Below, piece by piece: positions 1 to 9,460 of a stretch of 64,000 bases of DNA. The stretch comes from Nematostella vectensis. Taxonomy: Eukaryota > Cnidaria > Anthozoa > Actiniaria > Edwardsiidae. Both the position numbers and the translations under genes were made by a program. The notes below the pieces were generated by a model that ran no database searches, had not been told where the DNA came from, and worked only from the letters and a program-made list of their open reading frames with translations. The stretch lies in the NCBI RefSeq assembly GCF_932526225.1, contig NC_064041.1, positions 16,491,888-16,555,887 on the forward strand, read 5' to 3'. Numbering within the stretch: the stretch's first letter is position 1; every line of letters begins with the position of its first letter.

Positions 1-21
1 GTGCGTTTCATATTTTTTACG

Positions 22-372
22 GTCAGGTGCATGATGGATACCATCAGGGCTGGTGCATGATGGGTATGATCAGGGCTGGTGCATTATGGGTATGATCAGG
101 GCTGGTGCATGATGGGTATAATCAGGGCTGGTGCATGATGGGTATGATCAGGGCTGGTGCATGATTGGTATGATCAGGGCTGGTGCATGATGGGTATGAT
201 CAGGGCTGGTGCATGATGGGTATTAACAGGGCTGGTGCATGATGGGTACCATCAGGGCTGGTGCATGATGGGTATGATCAGGGCTGGTGCATGATGGGTA
301 CCATCAGGGCTGGTGCATGATGGGTACCATCAGGGCTGGTGCATGATGGGCACCATCAGGGCTGGTGCATGA
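22..372. repeat. 26-bp minisatellite
   Basis: About 13 tandem copies of a 26-bp unit with core CAGGGCTGGTGCATGATGGG. Copies differ mainly in the last bases (ATG, ACC or TAA variants). The array probably lies in an intron of the golgin gene whose first visible exon is at about 914. Between its end and about 720 I see only AT-rich sequence with no supported feature. Confidence 0.9.
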
Positions 373-723
373 TACAAAATAATTTGTATGAATTGTGTTG
401 TAGCTAAAACAATACGAAGAAAATAACCGGTTTATCAAGAATGACAGGATTTATGCATCCGATGCACGAGGTGAGATGTTCATTGTAATCCATTATTGTG
501 TATGTTTAGAAAGTGATCTGTCAAAACACTACTGCAATCGTGCTCAGTTTTTTTTAGTCCTAAAATGCAGAATCAAATTGTGCTCATAGTAAACAACCTT
601 GTTATTGCTATTGATCATTAGTGTAATTCTCTTCCTAATAATTCATTGGGTTTTATATTCTTATATATACTAAAATTTAAGAACATCGTTAAGAACATAT
701 TCAGTCTTAAAATGAAGAACAAA

Positions 724-913
724 AAAACAGTGTATGTTACGATGTTTTGCATATATGTAACGATGTTTGGTGATTTTACATATATGTAACGATGTTTGGT
801 GATTTTGAATATATGTAACGATGTTTTGCGTGACATACATGTAACGATGTTTTGTGTGACAGATAGTAACGATGTTTTGCGTGACATACATGTAACGATG
901 TTTTGCGTGACAG
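724..913. repeat. 28-bp array abutting a golgin splice acceptor
   Basis: Imperfect tandem copies with core TAACGATGTTTTGCGTGACA run directly into the 3' splice site of the first visible golgin exon. Some units end in the acceptor-like string GTGACAGATAG, which matches the junction used by that exon. The unit therefore contains, or was copied from, the acceptor region. Confidence 0.8.
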
Positions 914-3900
914 ATAGCCACAAGGTGATCTCAGCCCTTAGGCAGCAAATTCAAGAGATGGAACACGAAAGAGAGGCAAGTTGTTTTTCACCCATAAAAA
1001 AAGTATCTTGCTACCGCTACCAGTCGCCATCCTTGTAAATTACCAAGTGTGATAAAGCATCCTTTTCCATCGATTGATTTGGAGACGTTATTTTGATTTT
1101 CTTTTTTTATTACTTTGGGAGATGAAGTCTGGTACTTTGTGTTTAGATGGTAATTTCGGCATCACATAATATCTCTTCCAACATTAAATAAATCAATAAG
1201 AAAGGCTAACAGATTTCTGCTTGCTTTCATTGCGATAATAGAATGCTATAGATTGTGTGTTTGGGGATTTTATCGCTCATCTCCCTCCCCCCCCCCCCAA
1301 TGCTATATATTGTGTGTTTGGGGATTTCCTTCCCCCCCCCCCCCCAATGCTATATATTGTGTGTTTGGGGATTTTATCGCTCATCTCCCTCCCCCCCCCC
1401 CCCCCCCCCCAATGCTATATATTGTGTGTTTGGGGATTCTATCGCTCATCTCCCTCCCCCCCCCCCAATGCTATATATTGTGTGTTTGGGGATTTTATCG
1501 CTCATCTCCCTCCCCCCCCCCCCCCCCCCCCCCCCCAATGCTATATATTGTGTGTTTGGGGATTTTATCGCTCATCTCCCTCCCCCCCCCCCCCCCCCCC
1601 CCACCACCACCGCGCGGGATAAAGACGCAAATGTTCGCGGTATATATCTGCTTACTAGCGTCCCAGGACGCGCTTCTCCCAAATATCAATCATGGCCTTG
1701 GGCATTTTAGCGGGTGACCCCAGCTTTTTTCTAACCGTATTGTTTTTTCTGATCCTATTATTTTTCCTAATCCTATCGTTTTTTTTATCCTATTGTTTTT
1801 TTGTCTTACCCTATTGTTTTTCTAATCCTATGGTTTTTTTCCTAATCCTATTATTTTTTCTAATCCTATTGTTATATTTGTAATTCTATTGCCTTTTTTC
1901 TAATCCTATTGTTTTTTCTTTTCCTATTGTTTTTTTTCTAATCCTATTGCTTTTTCTAATCCTAGTGTTTTTAATCCTATTGTTTTTTTCTAATCCCATT
2001 CTTTTTTCTTTTCCTATTTTTTCTAATCCTATTGTTTTTTCTTTTCCTGTTTTTTTCTAATCCTATTGCTTTTTTCTTTTCCTGTTTTTTTCTAATCCTA
2101 TTGTTTTTTTCTAATCCTATTGTTTTTTTCTAATCCTTTTGTTTTTTCTAAACCTATTGTTTTTAGATGCTCCAATTGGACGAAAACGAGGTAAGTAACG
2201 GTAGCTGATTTTCGCTGGTTATTTCTTACCAGAATTTTTTACATTATTATGTTGAATACATTATAGTATTGAAGAATAAGCAGATTATTCCCATGAAAAT
2301 GATAAAATATGTTATAATTATTTCAACAATTTTAGCTCCGAGAGCTGAGAGAAGAGCGTTTACGGCACGATAGGGAACTCACCGAAAAAGAAAAGGTACC
2401 GCTTTGGGCACTTTTAACGTATCGACAAACCTTGGTTACTATGGTTACCAGAGTGGCTCCCAGGCTTAGGTTATAAACAAACCTTGGTTACTATGGTTAC
2501 CAGAGTGGCTCCCAGGCTTAGGTTATAAACAAACCTTGGTTACTATGGTTACCAGAGTGGCTCCCAGGCTTAGGTTATAAACAAACCTTGGTTACTATGG
2601 TTACCAAAGTGACCCCAAGCTTCAAAAATAAGCAGAGCTGTGCATACTGCTTCTTGTCCTTTCGTCTATGCATGAATAAACACAATACATTCTTGCACCG
2701 CCGAAAACCCAAAAGCGCAGCGAACAAATGCCGGCGAGAGGGCGAGATCGGGGCGTGTTCGGCACTCACTCGCCCCCTTATCGGTATTCATTCGTTGCGC
2801 TTTTGGGTTTTCGCGAGTTTTTATTATAACTAGAATGTATTGTGTTTATTTATGCATAGAATTTGATTTTTTTTCGTGCAAAAAATACCCCCTTTAATGT
2901 TCTTTATCTTGTAGAAAATTCGACTTCTACAATCTAAAGTTACGGAGTTAAAGAAAGCCTTTCAGCGAGAACTGGTGAGTCATATCTTACAATACAGGGC
3001 TCGTCTGAGGGCCACCATATCAATAAATCGTGTTTTCAATGCTGTCGATTTTCTAGATCGCTCGGTCAATTCTTTATTATGACATTACATACCATATTTG
3101 GAAATCCACTTTTCACGTTAACTTTCAGGAATTTGTGTATACAAATTCGTAGGCCGCCATCTTGATAAACCGGCCAAGACTCTTTTTAGAATAACACAGG
3201 CGTCCCACGTGCTGTTCACAGCCTTTTTTGTAGACCATTTCGAATTCGAAAGGGGACAATTCTCAAGCAAGAGAAAGTCAGTAAAAGCCCACATTATGAT
3301 CAAGATATTTGTTCCCTTTTAGAAACTTCCTGTTCCAGGCGAAGAGTTGACAGGAAGCACGCCTGACTCACCCGGAAGTGACACTAATAGTATCGTCGCA
3401 GATAAAGACAGGCTGGAATACCTCGATATGAACTTCAAGTATCCTTGTTATGTTTAAAACTCTATCATATCGTACGTCTTATTAACTGGCCTTTATCTAC
3501 GAATTACTCCCGAGTATTACCGAATCACCCCGGAATAGTACCGAATCAAGAACGAGTAGTACCGAATTTCTCCCAAAGAGTACCGAATCAAACACAAGTA
3601 GTACCAAATTTCTCCAGAAGGGTGATTATCGCAAATTAGCTACGCACACATTGCCGACAATAGCTTCATACCCACATTCCTCTCAAAATTTACGTGTGCA
3701 TGACCTGTAAATAATGTTATTTTACTCCTTTACTCTTACGTAGATACCTAAAACATGTCATTCTGAAGTACATGTGCAGTGATAACAAACAGGTGAGATG
3801 GAGGATAATGAATGAGCGTGATACTCTAGATAATGAGAGAGAAAGTATTCCAGGTAACGAGAGAGCTTGTATTCCAGATAATGAGAGAGCTGGTTGTCCA

Positions 3901-6286
3901 GATAATTAAAGTGCGTGGTATTCCAGATAATGAGATGGTGTGGTATTCCAGATAATGAGATGGTGTGGTATTCTAGATATTGAGATGGCGTGATATTCCA
4001 TATAATTAAAGTACGTGGTATTCCAGATAATGAGATGGTGTGGTATTCCAGATATTGAGATGGTGTGGTATTCCAGATAATGAGATGGTGTGGTATTCCA
4101 GATAATTAAAGGGCGTGGTATTCCAGATAATTATAGGGCTTTGGATTCCAGATAATGAGATGGCGTGGTATTCCAGATAATGAGATGGCGTGGTATTCCA
4201 GATATTGAGATGGCGTGATATTCCAGATAATTAAAGTACGTGGTATTCCAGATAATGAGATGGTGTGGTATTCCAGATAATGAGATGGTGTGGTATTCCA
4301 GATAATGAGATGGTGTGGTATTCCAGATAATGAGATGGTGTGGTATTCCAGATAATTAGGGGGAGTGGTATTCCAGATGATTATAGGGCTTGGGATTCCA
4401 GATAATGAGATGGCGTGGTATTCCAGATATTGAGATGGTGTGGGATTCCAGATAATTAAAGTACGTGGTATTCCAGATAATGAGATGGCGTGGTATTCCA
4501 GATATTGAGATGGTGTGGTATTCCAGATATTGAGATGGTGTGTTATTCCAGATGAAGAGAGGTCATGGTATTACAGATAGTGAGATGGTGTGGTATTCCA
4601 GATATTGAGATGGTGTGGTATTCCCGATAATGAGATGGTGTGTTATTCCAGATGAAGAGAGGTCATGGTATTACAGATAGTGAGATGGTGTGGTATTTCT
4701 GATAATGAGATGGCGTGGTATTCCAGCTAATAAGTGGGCCTGGTTTACCAGATAATTGGAGGGCGTGGTATTCCAGATAATAAGATGGTGTGGTGTTAAA
4801 GATCATGAGGGGGCGTGGCATACCAGATATTGAGAGGGCGTGGTATTCCAGATAATCCGAGGGCGTTATATAACTTCAGGTAGCTGGATCTTTAAGTCCA
4901 CTGATCTGATTTGCGTGATGTATGGTTTCTCAGGCCACGATCAGACTACGTAGGCGACGTTCATCTCAGTAGTGAATCAGAACTTCTTGAATCGCGGTGA
5001 ATTTCAATTCATCCTACAATTGGAACGGTTCATTTCTATTTATAAAGTATCAAGTAATGCTGGTCAAGTTGTATTTTTCAAAACGATGAGAGCTTTGAAT
5101 TTTCGAAACAAGCAGCATTTTCATGCATGTCGGGTGTGCGGACTATAAGATGTGACAAGACCCACGGTTAGGACGACATGACCAGGTCGAGAATAAACTC
5201 GTTATCTTAGAAGGGACGAGATCTAGCTTCGCGAGAAAACCTGTGATAATCTAAAACGTTAGGGTCTGGGCCGATTTTCAAGATGGCGGCCAGCAAAATC
5301 GATGTAAACACGAACTCCCGCACAGTTCTAGGGCGATAAAAAATAACTGAAAACGACTCTCAAATATGGCCTGTAATGTCCTAATAAGGAATTTGACCGA
5401 GTGAGCTACAAAAATAACGACTTTCAAAACAAGATTGCCTCGCCTTATGTGTATTCTGTCCTTTTTCTGTCACCAGTCTCGTCAACTAATCAACGTCATC
5501 GCACATCTGTTACGTTTTTCGCCGAAGGAACAAAAATGCGTCTACGATGCCGTAGATTGGAAGGTAGGCGAAGGCTCATTTTTTACAACCAATCCCTCGA
5601 ACCCTTCCGCCTTAAAACCCTTCCTTCTAACAATCCATCCTTTCTTGGAACGCGTTTCTTCTTAGAACCATCCATTCTTAGAACCCATCCCTTCCAGGAC
5701 TGTACCCAGGAGTTTACTTTCGGGGGTGCGAAATCCGAAAAAGTGGACCATTTTTTTCGGGGGGGGGGGGGGGGAGAGGAGAAGGGGGAGTTTTCTGATA
5801 AATATCTGATCACGCCTGTGGAAAAAAAAGGGGGGCGGATTTTATGCAGTATCTCCACGTGACGTTTATTTTTGGATTTGCCTACAAAAATGGTTGACTA
5901 TCTAATTCGCTTATGCTTTATAGTTTTGTCTAAAAAACAGTACGTCTATTACCAACCGAAAGTGGACTTTTGGCCATTGTGGGGGCGGGGGGGGGAAGGG
6001 TGCGAACGCATCCCCTGCACCCCCCCCCCCCCCCCTTCCCGGCTATTGGCCCGCCTTCTTAGAACCCAACCATAATCAATCCCGAATATTACTGAATCAA
6101 TCCTGATAATAACCGATTCAATCTCGAATAGTACTGAATCAATCCTGATAATAACCGATTCAATCCCGAAAAAGTACCGAATCAAACCCGCATATTACCA
6201 AATCCAGCCTGAATGCGTTCATGATGTTTATTTTGTTTATTTATAAATCTCAACCTTCTACCTTTCAGCTGCCATTGGAAAGCTAG
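914..6286 (+). CDS. GRIP-domain golgin, 3' exons (5' end outside window)
   Basis: Coiled-coil golgin tethering protein, expected at the trans-Golgi, where GRIP domains bind Arl1-GTP. Exons read from splice sites with consistent phase: 914 (or 918)-975, 2167-2190, 2336-2395, 2915-2974, 3323-3438, 3744-3792, 5477-5563 and 6269-6286 (stop TAG). The first exons encode charged heptad-like segments (ISALRQQIQEMEHERE, LRELREERLRHDRELTEKEK, then LLQSKVTELKKAFQREL), typical coiled coil. A Ser/Pro/Asp-rich linker in 3323-3438 precedes the GRIP domain, which begins near LEYLDMNFKYLKHVILKYM, continues in 5477-5563 (LINVIAHLLRFSPKEQ) and ends five residues after the last Trp-Lys. The aromatic YLKxVILKYM motif is the GRIP hallmark. 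It resembles golgin-97 (GOLGA1) or GCC1; I cannot separate these. The intron after 975 appears to use a GC donor. All introns carry minisatellites or simple repeats. Start codon and most of the coiled coil are upstream. Confidence 0.85.
1243..1602. repeat. ~60-bp minisatellite with long C-tracts
   Basis: Six copies of a unit containing TATATTGTGTGTTTGGGGAT followed by homopolymer C runs of 10 to more than 20 bases. C-tract length varies from copy to copy, so unit length varies too. The overlapping proline-rich open frames in three phases are artefacts of the C runs. The complementary strand is G-rich. It lies in a golgin intron. Confidence 0.9.
1715..2165. repeat. ~19-bp polypyrimidine array
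   Basis: Degenerate tandem copies of TTTTTTTCTAATCCTATTG fill the intron up to the acceptor TTTTAG of golgin exon 2167-2190. The + strand is almost pure pyrimidine with recurrent CTAAT, which resembles branch-point sequence (CTAAY). The intron end is thus an unusually long, repeated branch-point/polypyrimidine tract. Confidence 0.85.
2426..2620. repeat. 52-bp tandem repeat, ~3.7 copies
   Basis: Near-identical copies of a 52-bp unit beginning CAAACCTTGGTTACTATGGT at 2426, 2478, 2530 and 2582. The array starts about 30 bp after the donor of golgin exon 2336-2395. Confidence 0.9.
3505..3640. repeat. Degenerate ~22-bp repeat in golgin intron
   Basis: Repeated TACCGAATCA-type units (for example AGTACCGAATCAA) at roughly 21-23 bp spacing. 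A related repeat reappears in the last golgin intron at 6065-6215. Confidence 0.7.
3797..4870. repeat. ~25-bp minisatellite in golgin intron
   Basis: More than 40 imperfect copies with core GAGATGGTGTGGTATTCCAG. The array starts immediately after the donor of exon 3744-3792, and its first bases (GTGAGATGG) already resemble the unit, so it may have expanded from the 5' splice region. Confidence 0.9.
4871..5476. other. Golgin intron without array
   Basis: Non-repetitive intron sequence between the 25-bp array and the GRIP exon at 5477. I see no gene, RNA or mobile element in it. Confidence 0.5.
6065..6215. repeat. ~21-bp repeat in last golgin intron
   Basis: Alternating units such as CTGAATCAATCCTGATAATA and ACCGATTCAATC spaced about 21 bp. 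The sequence theme (ACCGAATCAA with CCCGAATA) is shared with the repeat at 3505-3640. Confidence 0.75.
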
Positions 6287-6815
6287 TTGTCCCTCAGTAC
6301 TTGTGGTCAGCAGTCTACAACATGGACACCATCCGCAGTAGCTCTTTCACATAAGCTCTTGATGCTATGAAAGAGAGTTAATTTATTTGTATAGAAAATT
6401 AATTGATAAGGTTTAAAAGAAAATACAAAATTCTATAGGTACCTACATATTGCTCTCGTTTTCTGGGATATTTCATACTTTGTACATATAAGAATGAATT
6501 CGTAATAATATAGTATTTATAAATTAGCAGAAGATATTTATTAGGTCTATCCAAAGGGATTTCATATCCAAATGAAATTCTGTTAAAATCCCTACTACAT
6601 TTGAAGCATATAAAAATAGTTTATACAGATTTTAACTCTATATTATTTATTGTTATAAAGAAAGCAAGCAAAAATAATATATTAAAAAAAACTTTGTTCC
6701 TCAAAACGATGAGCGCGTGACAAACCTCAGGGTGGGGGAGGGGAGGGTGCAAGGCTTGTAGCTAGGATTTCACGGGCGTTGATCAGGCGCGCCACGGCCA
6801 CATACCGAGCCCTCA
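6287..6815. other. Golgin 3' flank
   Basis: AT-rich sequence after the golgin stop codon, presumably 3' UTR and flank. I saw no unambiguous AATAAA signal and no other gene. Confidence 0.4.
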
Positions 6816-6817
6816 AA

Positions 6818-7920
6818 GGGTAAGGGACCCAAGACGCCCAAATAGACCTCTATTTTTTTATCCTCATTCTCGGCGAGCTGTGCGTGGCGTAGCCGTATTA
6901 CAGGCCTGGGATCCTGGTTATTTTCCTCCCCATTAATGCGCGGGTTGGGATACCTTGCAAAAGTGTTGTACAGCATATTCGCCGGAAATATCGGTGCTTG
7001 GGGCCTTCGGGTTCTTTACAGCCTTCCGTAAAAGCCTTGTGCTGCCATACCGATTGGGTAATCCGTATGTATGGTTTCCTTTTTTTTCTTCAGGGCGGGT
7101 TCGATCCAAGGCCAATAACTTTTTTTTTCTATTCTTTTTTTTTTCAATTATTGTTCTTTAGCTCTCTAGAGACCACCCTATCAAATTGCACAAACAATCT
7201 GAAATTAAATATTCACACATTCAAAAGATGAATTTAGATAGTTACAGATTTCTTTGGGTTATTTGCAACTCTTTGCAACAAGCTAGCAAGATAACGTTCA
7301 TAAAGTGGTTTACTTAGTGGAGCGACTGTAAATAATCTCACGGTGGATATCACAATAAACGAGTAAACGCTCAAAGAAAAGAAGTGATTGAGAGATAAAA
7401 ATACAATTGACGTCGTAAATGCGCTTGAGAAATCAAAATCATCCCACATGGACAACTCATTGTGGAAGGCTGTATAGGTCCAACTATGACTCACTTTTGT
7501 TTCGGTATCGTGGATGAAAAAAAAAACTGTTCCCAATATTTATTGCCTTTTCACAGGCAGCCCAAGCTCATTAAATGTAATTTGACGGCCAAAATTAAAA
7601 ATCTTCAAAATTGTGTATTTTCTAGTAAAATGACTCGCAATGACTCACTTGTTGTGTCGTCAATTAATTTTGACCGTCAAATTACACATAATGAGCTTGG
7701 GCTGCCTGTGACCTTTTCAGTAAAAAATATATATCAGATTGGCCTTTGGCTATTTTAAACATAATTTTCCAAAAACACACACACTCACACTCACGGATCC
7801 CATACCCTTATTTTAATTTTTTTAATGCCTTTAAAAGTGAAATAGCGTAGTCAGGATTTCTTTTGCTTGTGGAAATTTAGGCCGGTCAATGGATTAATAA
7901 TATTAAACCATAAGGAAAAA
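6818..7920. repeat. Dispersed repeat, copy A
   Basis: Three blocks of this interval recur at 57800-58680. Block C (6818-7113, containing GGGACCCAAGACGCCCAAAT and ATATTCGCCGGAAATATCGG) matches 58388-58674. Blocks A and B (7446-7545 plus 7712-7760, and about 7830-7920) match 57800-57990 and about 58070-58256. The order is C-A-B here and A-B-C in the other copy. No long frame is conserved between copies, so it looks like a non-coding mobile element or a fragment of a tandemly organised repeat. Confidence 0.75.
7554..7711. mobile_element. 158-bp MITE with ~45-bp inverted repeats
   Basis: The ends form inverted repeats about 45 bp long with only a few mismatches (left CAGGCAGCCCAAGCTCATTA, right its complement TAATGAGCTTGGGCTGCCTG). 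It is flanked by CCTTTTCA at 7546-7553 and again at 7712-7719. The uninterrupted site GCCTTTTCAGTAAA exists in the other copy of the dispersed repeat near 57920, which confirms an insertion. An alternative parse gives ends TCACAGGC with a 5-bp duplication CCTTT. It is non-coding; an 8-bp duplication would fit a hAT-type element. Confidence 0.85.
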
Positions 7921-7949
7921 GAGAATAGCCAAATCGCACTTTAGTTAAC

Positions 7950-8338
7950 TTATAACACTTAATTTTCGCGTCACTTTAATTTCGCGAATTTCGCGATTTT
8001 AAAAGATTCGCGAAAATAGAGTGACGCGAAAATTAAGTGTTGCGAAAAATAAGCTTTAAGGAAACAATTTGTCTATTTAGTCTTCTAAGGTCCATAAAGT
8101 GCGGTAAGGGGTTGAGTTGGACTTGATGCCCACGCATCTTTTTGTTACAAATTGTTTCAGTTTTGATGATTACAGCACATTTTAATTCTACTTGTTTTGC
8201 TTGATTCTATTATCCAAAAATCGCGAAAATAGTGATCTGGTTTATACGAAAATAGGAAAATCGCGAAAATAACGTGCCGCGAAATATCGCCATCTCAAAA
8301 TAGCGAAATTTTGACGTCGCGAAAATAAAGTGTAATAA
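7950..8338. mobile_element. Probable MITE, TTATxACACTTxATTTTCGCG ends
   Basis: The left end reads TTATAACACTTAATTTTCGC and the right end, reverse complemented, TTATTACACTTTATTTTCGC. Internal sequence is full of TCGCGAAAAT motifs, and the left 90 bp also fold as an inner hairpin (GTCACTTTA against TAGAGTGAC). No coding capacity. I could not define a target duplication. Confidence 0.65.
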
Positions 8339-8344
8339 GGTAGA

Positions 8345-9400
8345 TGCGTTTAACAGAATGCCAAGTAATTATTGAATTATCTCTTGCTTCTTCATTTTTT
8401 AAGAAATATATAATGCTGATTGAGATGTTTCCAAATTATGTATACAAACAGTATTCACCCCAACGCGGCGTTTACTTCACATGTATCACTAGTCGGCCTA
8501 GCCGTTAGATTCTACGGAAGGTTTTCCCACGTTCCGTAAAATTGTTTCAACCCCCAAAAGGATCTCAAGGTTTGGTTAACTCAGCGCTATAAATAAAGTT
8601 AAGATAGTAAAAACCTGTGAGCCGTCAATAAACAAAACGAAGCAAAATAAAAAAGTGGTTCCTGACTGTAAGCTATGTTTCCACTGGGCCACGAAGGATA
8701 TAGTTCGCCTTGGCTTGAGTCGTCAAGAACTTTTATAAGGTTAGGGTTATTTTTATTTATTATTATTATTATTATTTTTTTTTTTACTTTTTTGATATTT
8801 TTTATAATTCTAAAAAGCTCACCCCACCCTAGCGGGTTTGACTCAGGCTAGCAATTACTAATCTGTTTATGAGTTGTTGATATTATGACGTTGGCGTTGC
8901 GTAGGGAGATTTGTTCTAAACAGATATCCGTTATTGTATTTTCTTCCGCGTGACTTGAAATCATCGCTTACTTTGAATCCTAAATATACGTTTGGCTTCG
9001 AACTCGAACACAAAACCATAAAACTGCGAATGAAAGCGTTGTCAAAATAAATAAAGTACGGTAGTTGTTGCTGCGTTTCTCTTTGAATCGAGCTAAAATT
9101 AAATACGAGTGTTCACATGATTTGCATAACGTTTCCATAAAACACAGCGTTACTAATAAACATTGAGCAAGGAATCGCCCTCCCTCCCCCTAAAGAATAT
9201 GAATTTGTCATCGAGTTACCAAGTCTAACCAATCAGATGAGGCAAATTATTGGAAATTGTTGTGGGGGTGATCCCTGGGGATGTGTTGCTTTCTTAGGAC
9301 ACATTTACCGCATAAAATAATTTGCATAAACTTGTAATTTTAGCAATTCTTGTCCCCATATTGAGCAAAAAAGGTCAGTTAGACTTATGGCCTCGTAAAG
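8345..9400. promoter_or_regulatory. Upstream region of the SLC44A gene
   Basis: About 1.1 kb between the MITE and the SLC44A start codon. It must contain the promoter and 5' UTR. I see no array, no mobile element and no clear TATA box or initiator, so the transcription start cannot be placed from sequence alone. Confidence 0.35.
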
Positions 9401-9460
9401 AAGACACCGAAACCTGCACGATTTACTGAGAAACTCATTTTCGTCCTGGATTGAGGCGGT

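Noticed and set aside
6269-6350. Longer golgin C terminus read from an alternative acceptor GGAAAG at 6282
   Set aside because: The pyrimidine-rich CCTTTCAG at 6268 is a far better acceptor, and the resulting short end after the last Trp-Lys fits a GRIP terminus.
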